Positions 44,036-54,731 of a stretch of 64,000 nt of DNA are shown here, piece by piece (within the stretch, counting starts at the first letter, position 1; each line of letters opens with the position of its first letter). Below the pieces are notes generated by a model that saw only the letters and a list, made by a program, of their open reading frames with translations, did no database searches and was not told the origin of the DNA. Origin of the DNA: Zygnema cylindricum (lineage: Eukaryota > Streptophyta > Zygnematophyceae > Zygnematales > Zygnemataceae); the NCBI GenBank assembly GCA_037447655.1, contig JBBHKE010002863.1:106427-170426 (forward strand). The letters are read 5' to 3'. The position numbers were made by a program, and so were the translations under genes.

Positions 44036-45478
44036 GTGTATGACTTGAAAAAGAGAGATATAATTTTGGTAAAACACATAGTGGTGATGAATGTAGAGAA
44101 GTCCATTGATCCATTCAAATATAATAAGGAAGTCAAAATCAGATTTGAAACAGATAAGTTTTCTGATTTTGACTTTGAAAATGAAGAGAAGGAAGAGGGA
44201 GAAAAAGAAAAATCTGCAGATCTACCAAAGGAGAAGGAGGAAAGGACAACATCCGAGGCAACGCCACAATACGAAGTGGAAACCGATGAGGAACTTGATG
44301 AGACACCGGAATTGGACGATAGGGGAGCTGAAAATCTCCCTAAACGAAACCCAAGGATGCCTTCCATACCGGCGTCCGATTTTGAAGGGGGAAGAAGAAG
44401 TAGTAAAAGACTTCAAGAAAGACAAGTAAATAACCAACTCACAAAGATGTCTCACCCAGATGAACCACAGAAATACTTAGAGGCCATAAACACCCCAGAA
44501 AGTAGTCGGTGGATCATTGCTGTAAATGAAGAAATGGCCTCCATCATGGAAGTCAATACATGGGAGTTGGTAGATTGTCCACCGGACCGAAAAACCGATC
44601 AGATGTAAGTGGGTTTTTAAACTTAAATTAAACCCGGATAATACCATTGAAAGGTACAAAGCTAGGTTAGTTGCAAAGGGGTATACTTAGAAAGAGGGGA
44701 TATACTACGAAGAAACCTTTGCACCTGTAGTCAAATTTCCTTCTGTTAGAATCCTCTTTTAAATGTAGCCGCAGTACAGGATATGGGAATACACCAGATG
44801 GATACTAAAACGGCTTTTTTGCACGGAGAGTTGGAAGAAGAAATTTACATGAGGCAACTGGAAGGATTCGTGGAAAGTGGGGAAGAAAGCAAGGTTTGCA
44901 AATTGATAAAATGACTCTATGGGCTTAAGCAAGCCCCGCGACGATGGAATATAAAACTGGACGAATTTCTGACCAGTTTAGGGTATATCACAATTAGTTC
45001 ATATCACTCCATATATTTATTTGAGGATGAGAATGGAGTGATATTTATTGCTATTTATGTGGATGATTTGTTGGTCTTAAGCAGGTCCTTAGATAACATT
45101 AACAAACTAAAACGGGATCTTAAAAGCCGTTTAGATATGAAAGATCTCGGTGAAGCGAAGTACATTTTGGGAATTCAAGTGGAGAGAGATAGAGGGAAAA
45201 GGATTATAAGACTCACACAGAAAGAAGCAATCGGTAATATGCTAGAAAAAATTTAGATGGAAAAAGCAAACGGATGTACTACTCCCATGGATTTGAAGAA
45301 AGTGTTTGAGGGGAGTGAAGAGAGAGGAATATTTACTTTTAATGATGAGATGGATGAGAAAGAAAGAAAATTTATGGAAAATATCCCTTATCGGCAGATT
45401 GTAGGCAGTTTAATCTATTTTATAAACTGTACCTATCCGGATATGTCCGGATATAGCCGCAGCTGTAGGTGTCCTTAG
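44036..45478 (+). pseudogene. Copia-2 reverse transcriptase with acidic linker
   Basis: An acidic Glu/Asp/Lys-rich linker (44036-44420) is followed by the RT entry (KYLEAINTPESSRWIIAVNE, NTWELVDCPPDRK), broken frames with VAKGYT and ETFAPVVKF, LYGLKQAPR, then IFIAIYVDDLLVLSRSLDNI (catalytic YVDD intact), DLGEAKYILGIQVERDRGK and PYRQIVGSLIYF. Several single-base lesions lie between 44608 and 45030. Confidence 0.88.
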
Positions 45479-46073
45479 TAGAAGTCTAAATGAACAAGAA
45501 AGAGAGGTTGGGAGGCTTCCAAAAGGGTGATGAGGTATCTAGTGGGGACAAGGGAATTATGGTTGCATTTGGGAGGGGAGCACACGGACATCACCACGTG
45601 GAGTGATGCCAGTTATGGAGATGTGCTTTTAAGGCGGTGTACGACTAAATATGTGTTGCAAATTGGATCCGGTGCATGTTGTTGGAGTAGCAAGCAACAA
45701 AAAGTAGTTGCTCAATCCACTATGGAGGCTGAATACATGGCTTCCTCTGCTACAACTAAATAATTAATATGGGTTAAATCTCTCCTTGAAGAACTTGGTT
45801 TCATGAAGTCTGAAACTCAAAATGTTTTTTATGATAATCAAGTTGTTATCTCTATTGCAGCTAATCCAAAACATCACTTCAAAGCTAAACATTTGGATAT
45901 TAGACTAAGTGTTGTCAAACAGTAGGTAGAAAATAAAATAATTAAAGTGGTTCATAAAACTGATAAAGAAATGATTGCAGACATGATGACAAAACCAGTG
46001 CCTTCCCCTACGTTGATTTTTTGCAGAAAAAACTGTGGATTAAAATTAAAAAGTGACTAGGAATTAAAGGGAG
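45479..46073 (+). pseudogene. Copia-2 RNase H and polypurine tract
   Basis: Motifs: VGTRELWLHLGGEHTDIT, WSDASYGDV, WSSKQQKVVAQSTMEAEYMA, then amber, VKSLLEELGF, VFYDNQVVISIAANPKHHFK, IADMMTKPV. The conserved Asp/Glu residues are present. The polypurine tract AATTAAAGGGAG (46062-46073) abuts the 3' LTR. Confidence 0.88.
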
Positions 46074-46965
46074 TGTTGAAAAGAGGTAATTAATAGTTCA
46101 CTTCTCTAATTTATTTCCACTTTACAGAGAGAGAGTGAAGATCAAAGGCACGCCATGGCTGCCGCAATATGTAGAAAGTGGTAGATTTAGAAGTAGAGGA
46201 TATTTTACCAAAATGGTGCCTTGGTCCAGATTTGAACCTAGGACTGCACACAACTATGTCGTTGTACGTTTTATCCACTAAGGCTTTATCAAAACGATAC
46301 ACGTGACGGGATTCAAAGATATATAAACATTAACGCGATAGCTAATAAACACGAGCCTAACGAAGAGGAACAATTCATTCATGTACGCGAATCTGAACCG
46401 TGTAAAATATGTTTTGATCGGACGGCCGGCAATATAGCCGCCACGCGAAATGTGAGCTTTTGGCGTCATACGGAGATAGCGTCACGCGGTGCCACATGGC
46501 GCCACATTATTTGATACCGGAGAAGATGGGAGGAGGAACCAGGGCTCCCGATTTGACAAGTGTCACCTTGTAGACCTTGTCGTACAATGGTCGTACAATA
46601 AGTACATCGCCCATTGTACCTTCTTATACTATATAGTGTTCCTATTGGACTAAGGTTTAGTAGTAGGTAGTCGTGAGTAGGCAGACAAAGACTTAGTGAT
46701 ATTTAGGGACCTCTCTCTCTAAGAGAGCTTGTAACTATAAAGGTCATCTTTGACCAGCCATAACTTACTGCTCAGGGGAGCAAATTTAGTGATTCTTTTT
46801 GCGTTTGACTCAAGGGAGTCTTGTCCTCACAAGGGTGAGCGTGGTCAGAATATTTTTGTGCCTGGGCGGCGCTTTTTCAGTGGGAAAGTGGAAGGAGCAA
46901 ATATTATCCTAGAGGCTTTACATAGGCTGCTCATTCTGTGGGTCAATGGAGACCACAGAATTTCA
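46074..46965 (+). repeat. Copia-2 3' LTR
   Basis: 892 bp, from TGTTGAAAAG to GAATTTCA, followed by GTACG. tRNA-like block at 46221-46290 antisense (TTAGTGGATAAAACG; GGTTCAAATCTGGACCA). Confidence 0.9.
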
Positions 46966-47140
46966 GTACGTAATTAAATTGATCCATAAAATGCGCACTA
47001 TACCTACGTGAATTACGTGGCTGCTCTTCACGGAGATGCGTTTCGGAATCGTTTATTCGCGCATGTTTGTAAATACTAAATAACGTTGCACCGTGCACAC
47101 GTGGTGCGACGCCGCGTAATCAATTACCAACTCTTTTTCT
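46966..47140. other. Genomic flank of Copia-2
   Basis: 175 bases, also present at 41132-41310. It contains CCTACGTGAATTACGTGG and CCGTGCACACGTGGTGCG, short near-palindromes. No gene. Confidence 0.6.
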
Positions 47141-47597
47141 CATAGTTCAAAAGTAGGTGAAAATACACCCATACAATATGCCTATTGTACGCAAAAAATA
47201 CAATATACCCTAAAGACCAATATTGTATTGGCCGCAAAATGAAATAAAATAGTAACAGGGTTGAGTTGCACATGAATCGATAGAGAATTAAACGTCATGT
47301 CTAAATTTGAAAAAAAAAGCAGACAAAAATATCTTTTTCTGTGAGTTTTGAGCGACTTTTTATTTAAACCGTCATATTCGGACGATCGGACGGTTGCTGA
47401 TCAAAGTAGCGATCTAAGAAGATCACATGAAAAGCCTGTAGCACAACTTACGATAGGATTATCGTCAGATTTGGACGATCGGACTGTCGCTGATCAAAGT
47501 AGCGACTTAAGACGATCACATGAAAAGCCCATAACACAACTTACGATGAAGGCGCCGACAAAAGACCTACAATAGAAACGCCTACTTTTGAACTATG
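47141..47597 (+). mobile_element. hAT-type MITE, family 1 (copy 1)
   Basis: Terminal inverted repeats CATAGTTCAAAAGTAGG and CCTACTTTTGAACTATG. Flanks CTTTTTCT and TTTTTTCT are an 8-base target duplication with one mismatch. Inside, a roughly 90-base unit (GATCAAAGTAGCGA...CACAACTTACGAT) is repeated twice. No coding capacity. Confidence 0.88.
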
Positions 47598-48863
47598 TTT
47601 TTTCTTGTTGATGGCGTCGTCACGCATAGGCGGTAAAGTTCAAATTTGAAAACGTTTGAGCTCCTCCTCCTCCTTCCCTCCTCGATTGGAGAAACGCCAT
47701 GAAATGTCCATCGCCATGAAATGTCAATGGCTACCAGAGGGACCTCCTTGGCCGTCGCCTCGTCCATCATTTGGACCACTACCTCTTCGAATTTGAAGGT
47801 CACCACGGCCTCCGCCTCCCCCGAGGGGATGTACCAACACGTGGCAAATATTGCCACAAGAGACGCGTTGCTTGTCTTTATTCGGACATGTGGAAGATCC
47901 GTGGTCAGATTGCTTACCTCGAAATCTGTGAAATTTCCACATGCTGACTTCAGTTTTTTATATTTAATTTTAGTTTTTGATATTTAATTTTAGTTTTTGA
48001 TATATAATTTATTTATTGTTAAGACCTATATATCTTGCAAGGCCACTATCTCTACCGGCCCTTTTGCCGCGGAGAAAATTAAGCTCCGTGATATTCGGTG
48101 AGGTTACATTTCATGTCCCTACGCTGTTGGACCCTCGTAAAGAACTAGTCTTCTGTTTTTTATTTTCAAGGTAGTTGATTGCATATTTATAGGTGCAATT
48201 ATCCCTTAAATGTAATATTGTCTAAGATGAAGTAATTTCTCCGGTAATGCATTTAGTAAACCGTTGACTCTGTCTTCATCCATTTTAACTCTACCATTAT
48301 TGGGTAAATTCTCTATAATGATGTTGTATCTCTTTACGACATCATCTATGGACACATTAGGTTTGAAGTTAAATTGTATAAATGCCCAAGTTATATGTTG
48401 ACCTTTGTTTTGACCACCTTTTTCAAATTGCTTTTTCAAAGTGTTCCAACATTCATACGCCGATCCATGGGTACGGAAATGTCGTGGAGGCGAAGAAGTA
48501 CAAGATTGCATTAATCTTACGATGGCCGCCACATTCATTCATTTCCTCGGAGCATTGCGGTCAAACTACATGAGCTTCTCTTCTCCGATTACCACTTTCC
48601 AAAGGTGGCCTAACACCAATTGTGTTTTAATGTACTTCTTCCACTTCGCATAATTGCTCCCATTAAATAAATAAAAAAATCTCAGGCATGGAGTCTGTAT
48701 TATCTTGCAGATTTTCCTCGTCCAAGTACGAATAATCATCTGTAAATTTCCCTTTTCTCAACTTTTCTTTCTCACGCCATAATCATCATCCACTCCATCG
48801 GGATCGCCGCCATTTGGATCGGGATTCGAATTGCCTCGTGTCAGTTTTGGAATTCTCCGGTAC
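47598..48863 (-). pseudogene. Copia-6 gag fragment
   Basis: The minus strand reads from MVSSIPPPVPEN at 48890, then HGSAYECWNTLKKQFEKGG, HITWAFIQFNFKPN, VKRYNIIIENLPNNGRVKMD, LLNALPEKLLHLRQYY (Copia gag core), and a Gly/Arg-rich tail with Cys residues at 47.7-47.95 kb. A 20-base AT-rich tandem repeat (TTTTAGTTTTTGATATTTAA) interrupts at 47946-48009. No pol follows; the element is cut at the MITE flank. Confidence 0.72.
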
Positions 48864-49224
48864 TGGAGGTGGAATGCTAGAAACCATGACATATAGAGAA
48901 AACGAATCAATGCATTTGGGAATTTTTGTGATTGGGTAATATTTCATCCAAGTAAAAGAATCCTTATGTAAAAAAATTCACAGGACTGTATATAATAAAT
49001 GTTAGACGTTACATAAAACAAGATTTGGGCGCGAAGGTAAGTGAAGACTGCATCTATTTCACAAATGTCACTAACAACATTAATGAAAAAAATATTAATG
49101 TACAAAAGACAAAACATAGTAGTTGGAGAGCGCACTAAACAAGTGGGATAGACTTAGGACAGAAGAGACTAAAGTGGACGTACAGATTCAAGAGAAATAA
49201 CACAACGCTAAATTACCCTTAACA
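48864..49224 (-). mobile_element. Copia-4/6 family LTR
   Basis: On the minus strand it begins TGTTAAGGGTAA (49224) and ends CACCTCCA (48864), where gag begins. It is shorter than the 647-bp LTR at 33112-33758 but has the same ends. Confidence 0.75.
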
Positions 49225-51768
49225 TCCGATCAATATTCGAGAAAAGTCGATCCATAAAGGTAGAAGCTTGTCAAAACGTGAACTTAGCCGCTCACCGAGA
49301 CACCGGTTCCTCCATTTTTATCTTGCTTAAGAGGATCGGGTGGAAAAACATGCATCAATGTTGAAACTTTCGTCAGTTGAGGCTTTAGGAGGATCTGGTG
49401 GATCTCAAGTTTTTAAAGGAGCGAAAGAAGATGAGAAAGAAGTGAATGGGGAAAACTTCTTTTTTTCTCTCCCCCCCCCCATTCCAAACGCACTTGCCAC
49501 TTTTTGGCACTAAGAGTGGAACACTCATCTTGCTCCAATACCAATTGAAATGATTGATGAATAAATCACAACAACGGAAAATGACAAAAGACAAAGATCA
49601 AACAGCCAAAAAGGGGTTTTTATAAACATGGCCGAAGCCTTTTTGTTACAAGGCAATTTTTTTCCACTCTTACACTCCTCACTCTTTTGGACTCCGATGA
49701 TCCAATTAACTTAAGAGGATTGATCCAAGGCTTATACAAGGATAAATTTTGTAGCTCAGCTGTTGCACTTAAGTGTCTATCTAGCGTGGTGTGTACGATT
49801 AGCAAACATACATATGCAGTGTTTTTTTGAGCAAGGCACGAGGGAAGAAGAAGGCGCACAGAAAGTCAACTGGCGCGCTTGCTTCTTCCAAACAGAAAGT
49901 GAAAGGAGGATTATGTTTTGTGGGTCGTACTAGCTTGAAACTCTAGAAAATTACCCCTTGAATCGCTTTTAGGGTAAAAAAAAATATTAGTGTAAAGAAA
50001 CAATCAGTGTTATTAACTCCATTTTATTTTCAGGGGCTTAACGAACCAAACATTGACGTGAATTTATACATCTAACACTAGTAATATTTACACATTTCCA
50101 TAATGTAACCGATCACATAGTCGACGTTTGAACATTTAAAAACAGGTTCGCATGGTTTCCCCCCGTCTTTATTACTATAAACAAAATCTAAGTGTGCTTT
50201 TCCTTGTCAACGCCATTTAGTTTCCCATATCGATGCCGTTATTTAACATTCTTTTTGTATGCTTGTAAAAAAAAGCGAGCAGTTTTAATACGTACATTTC
50301 ATACACTACACAATTTAAAAACTGCCCTAATTAGAGTCATTGACGCTAATTAAATTGCAAATGCATTGACGTAAAGAAAATAAATGTATCATTAATTCTA
50401 TTTTAGGTTCGAGGGTCAAAATTTAAGGGTGCGCATATAGTGTTATTAACACTATAAGCGATTCACGGTGTACTTTGTGCATGGTACACGCACGAAACGC
50501 CAAAGGTACAAACTTCACATTGAATCGTCGACGCGAGCCAAAATATCACACGCGACCGATTCACCACAGCGAATCGTAACATGTTTAAAATTGAAAGTGG
50601 CCGAAACGAGGATCTTCGCGTGGATGACATAAAATTGAGATTTCCCATGTGCTTCTCTCCTAAAATTTCACAATTTTCCGCACCCTCCCATGAAAGTTCC
50701 CATGAAAAAGAACAAGAAACAAGAACATGATAGAGACAAGGACAAAACAGAAGGAAGCACTTACAAGCAAACCAAAACTTATTTGACCAACAAAGCAACT
50801 TCCAAACTTAAATTACAATTAATATGTTAATAAAACTTTGGTGATAAAACAAACTAAAAGGTGATTGACACGATTTATCGAAAAAGAAGCAACATCGAAC
50901 CCTTTTAAAAATCCTGCCATGATGCAAAATACTAACCTGGCATTACTTGAAGTTGTGGTGAGGAGATGCTCCACCCAATGGTTTGACAAAACTTGCCAAT
51001 GCGATTTGAGATTCGATGGCCTTTAACAACAAGAATTCCACATCTACAACTTGCCCAAGAATCTACGAGTAGCTGAAACTCTCACCTTGTCCCTCCCTCA
51101 AAAAATGTAGTTTGTGCAATCTGCATTTATCGCTGGTGCTAGCTGCCTCAACTGTTAACAATAAGGCGGAAAATTTCATCTTTTCGGTCATTTGCTTCTT
51201 CTTGCGTTGTAAACAAAGTAGCGTGGTGGATATTAATGATGCGCAATAAAACAATGCCAAAACTATAAGAAAAACAGGTTGAAGGCAAGAAGTAATTGAG
51301 AGAGTGCAGTTGAGAGGCCCAAGGTACCCTTTGTGTAGATATTGTCATTGACACCAGTATTAAATGATATTGTTTTTGTACTTTTCCAAGGCCGATAAGT
51401 TGTTAACATATAAGATAAAAAATCAGTGGCAGCCACTATGACAAGAAAAATGAATATTCAACCTTTGCATATGGGTTGGACACAAGCATTACGCATTACT
51501 GCGAAATTGATAGCAGACGCAAAAAAAACACAAGGGGGACTAAAATGACTAATCTACTTTGTTAATATGTTGCACATTGACTTTACGATTTTGCAGCCAT
51601 TTTTGTTAAGACGGTGTCAATGAAAAAACCAACAGGAATCAATCATACAAAACTGAGATATCCAATGAAAAAAACCAACAACTCACTCCTATGGTTCACC
51701 TTACGAAATGCACTCTAAATTGCATGATAAATTGCAAACTGAAACAGCGATAAAGAAGGATCGATAAT
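49225..51768. other. Intergenic sequence with another LTR primer site
   Basis: At 49532-49544 the minus strand has TTGGTATTGGAGC, a likely tRNA-Met primer site of a minus-strand LTR element whose LTR would extend upward from about 49546. At 49980-50480 there are GTGTTATTAAC.CTA and TTAATTAGAGTC motifs shared with 36.9 kb and 62.1 kb. At 50930-51055 one minus-strand frame (ILGQVVDVEFLLLKAIESQI, then about 20 residues to a stop) looks like a possible terminal exon, but I cannot identify it. Confidence 0.4.
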
Positions 51769-52330
51769 AAACTCAGAGATCACTAGTGAATAATTATTGC
51801 AGGAGAAGCGAAGCATTCAGATTGCAAATCATTGAATCAACATTGAAGAGACATTTTAAAATAATTCTCACATTTCCTCTTCTATTCCTCCATGTATATC
51901 TCCAATTGATCGTTGATTGATTTTACACAAGTCCATGGTTTCCCTTAAATAACACACTAGCCATGGCGCGGCACGTGTAAGCGTGCGCCGCCAAGAAACC
52001 TCTAGAAATCTGCCACCACCTCTAGAAATCTGCCACCTGTCCGCAGATTAAGCTAGAACACTCTAAATTTCATTAAGGACTCAAACATTGCAAAACGACA
52101 AACCAAAACGAAAGTACTAGACAAATCTAAAAGTGCTATCGTACTAAACTAGACGTACGACAATTCTAGACGCGAAACGAAACGACAAATATGTTTCGCG
52201 AAACCTATAGAACTTTATCGAAACGTACGTCAAAGTACTTTCGATACATTCTAGAAAGTACAGTTCGCGAAATCGAACCGATTCCGCGCGCGTACGATTC
52301 TTTCAATTAATCGTAACATAAAGAAAGTGT
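51769..52330 (-). mobile_element. LTR fragment, family E4 (copy 2)
   Basis: It shares AAGGATCG, TCAACATTGAAG.GACATTT, CCATGGTTTCCCTTAAATAA and GTGCGCCGCCAAGAAACCTC with 25290-25757. A 20-base unit (CCTCTAGAAATCTGCCACCA) is tandemly doubled at about 51998-52038. The far end is not defined. Confidence 0.5.
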
Positions 52331-52760
52331 AAACTTTCCTGCAAAACTTGTAATGGAAACCGTCAAGGTACAAAAGAGGTAAAAAGGAAAAATTGAACAT
52401 TTAAAAACTACAAGAGTTGAGAGAGAAGAAGGCAAAGAGAACAAACGGAAAAGTCAACGCTAACTGAAGCAAATAATCACTAAAACTATTTAAACCGAAG
52501 CTGTTAGACACTAGCGAAAAAGCTTTAAAGAGAAGGTGAAACTGCTCTGTGTATCAGTGTTAGCGTTGATGTTTTTTTGCCTCCTAAATCACCTTTTGTT
52601 TGTGTACACGTGTCAAATCATTAATTTAACATTTGCCGTGAAAAGATAAGATCCTTGCCGTTTGATTGGAAGTATCCAGAGGGAAATTAAATGTGTGCAC
52701 GAAGGAGAAAAGCTGACTCAAGTCACCAAAATAACATTTAATACTATTAATAATGTGAAC
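52331..52760. other. Unassigned AT-rich sequence
   Basis: No gene or repeat boundary that I can support. Confidence 0.4.
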
Positions 52761-53309
52761 CATAGTTCAAAAGTAGGCGTTTTTATGGTAGGCCTTTGGT
52801 AGGCGCACAAAACTTGGCACTAACTCGCGTAGAGTAGGCACTGTATGGGTGTGCGCTGTGGACACTCTTGTACGGACATACGAATCTGACGTATGATCAT
52901 AGTTCAGCGCACGCCGACGGACGAAATTTTTTAGCGAACTAAAACACGCGGACGTTCAAAATGGCAGACGCTAATATGACAGATAGTCCTTTCGTAAGTT
53001 GTGTTATGGGCTTTTCATGTGATCTTCTTAGATCGCTACTTTGATCAGCGACCGTCCGATCGTCTGAATCTGACGATTTAAAAAAGTTTTACCTCAACAC
53101 TCACAGAAATTATTTTTTGTCCGATTTTTTTTCAAAATTTAGACATGACGTTTAATTCTCTATCGATCGATGTGCAACTCAACACTGTAACTTTTTTTTT
53201 TCATTTTTCGATCAATACAATGTGGGTCTTAACTCTTAAGGGCATATTGTATGTTTTGCATACAATAGGCATATTGTATGGGCCTACTTTCACCTACTTT
53301 TGAACTATG
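52761..53309 (-). mobile_element. hAT-type MITE, family 1 (copy 2, inverted)
   Basis: Ends CATAGTTCAAAAGTAGG / CCTACTTTTGAACTATG, and a perfect 8-base target duplication ATGTGAAC (52753-52760 and 53310-53317). The internal sequence is in inverted orientation relative to 47141 and 62785. 549 bp, no coding frame. Confidence 0.93.
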
Positions 53310-54731
53310 ATGTGAACGGGCTGACTTTTTTAAAAAGCGCGAAGTTAAACCATCTGAGTCCATGGGAATAGTACACAGTGAACTCTAAAAAACAATTAAG
53401 TCCATTAACTTTTAGGAATCCAGCAAAGGGATAGCCACAATATTTGTTGTTTTGTTTTTGTTTTTTTACACAAACAAAAATGTAAACAACAAATAATGTG
53501 GCCAACAATAATAACAATAATATGGCCAGATGGAAATGTCAAGCACCAACCATGAATCCACAATATCACAAAATCCAAACCAAAAAAATGTAGAATGCTT
53601 TTGATTTTTGATCCTTTCCTTTTTTTTTACTTCATAAATAATAATAAAGATAAGTGCAAGAGTAGTCACCTCCCTAGCCTTTAATCGTCATTAGAATAGA
53701 GGGAAAAGTATGTAGTGGCGGTTTGCTATACAAAAAAAAAAAAAAAAAATCCTCTCCACCGACCAACAAACTGTATTTCCAACATATCCTATGAGAAGCT
53801 GATAAAATGACGATATCTTTTTCCTGTTATCTACTTCGCCCAAATCTTACTAAATTTCAAACCTGCCCACATTTTAAAAATAACTTAATTTGTACAAACT
53901 CTATTTTTTGAAAAAAAAAATGAAAGAAAAACAGAAAAAAAAACGATTTTTGAAGCCAATTACCGTTTGGAGAAAGTCACTCTCATAACTGCAATTGTGG
54001 CTTCGTCGTTTCACTCCAATAAAAACCCTAAATGACCCTAAAAAACCCTAAAAAACCACACAAAATAATGGAACTAAAAAACTATTTCTAGAAACCTGGT
54101 GCAAATTGATAATATAATAATAAAAATAATATCATCTACAAATGCTCAATTCTAACCCCCTATAATAAAATCCTTACATGCTAAAAAAGTTATATAACTT
54201 AAAACAAACAATAAAAAGACAATCAAATCCCAACTAAACCCTACGGTTGAAACCATTTAAACGAGATCATTTGGATGAAATCATTTGAATGAAATCGCTT
54301 GAATGAAATCATTTTAAAATTCCCATATTTACATTCATATTTTCATGACCTTTCCAGCAAAAGAGTGAACCTTCTTCTCGCGTCTTCTATGGCCTCTTCC
54401 TTCCCCGCATTTTTCAAAGTCGTCGCGAAGCGTTTTGCGATATCCGAGCATTGTTGGAGCCACTCCAAAACTTCCGGAAAAGCGACAGAGATTGCCGTAG
54501 GAATAAGTTGTGCCTGTTCTCAAGGCCCAGGAGGACGAGCGAAACTGTTAACCTCTGATTTTTCTTGTTCTTGTTCTTGTTTTGATCTTGTTTTACTTTT
54601 TTTTTTCGGTTTTTTTTTCGGTTTTTTGATTTACCCCATTTGGTTTTGTTTTTGTTTTTTTCTTTTTTTCGGCCAGGCTCGTAAAGATGGTTCTCAGCTT
54701 GGATTGGACAAAAGATCGAAAGGAGGGATAT
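53310..54731. other. Intergenic/3' region of the BBD-like gene
   Basis: AT-rich, with long A runs (53733-53750) and AAACCCTAAA-like short repeats at about 54025-54055. A GC-richer block at 54346-54520 stays open on the minus strand in two frames and could be an alternative last exon. Confidence 0.45.
54346..54520 (-). other. Possible alternative terminal exon of the BBD-like gene
   Basis: On the minus strand, acceptor AGAACAG at 54521-54527 would keep phase 0 after exon 9 and add about 57 residues (LIPTAISVAFPEVLEWLQQC, then a basic helix) to a stop near 54346. Composition looks coding, but the upstream pyrimidine tract is weaker than at 54738. Confidence 0.3.

Noticed and set aside
47721-47987. 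88-codon plus-strand ORF in a GC-richer block
   Set aside because: The minus strand of the same block reads as the Gly/Arg-rich tail of a Copia gag collinear with 48206-48538.
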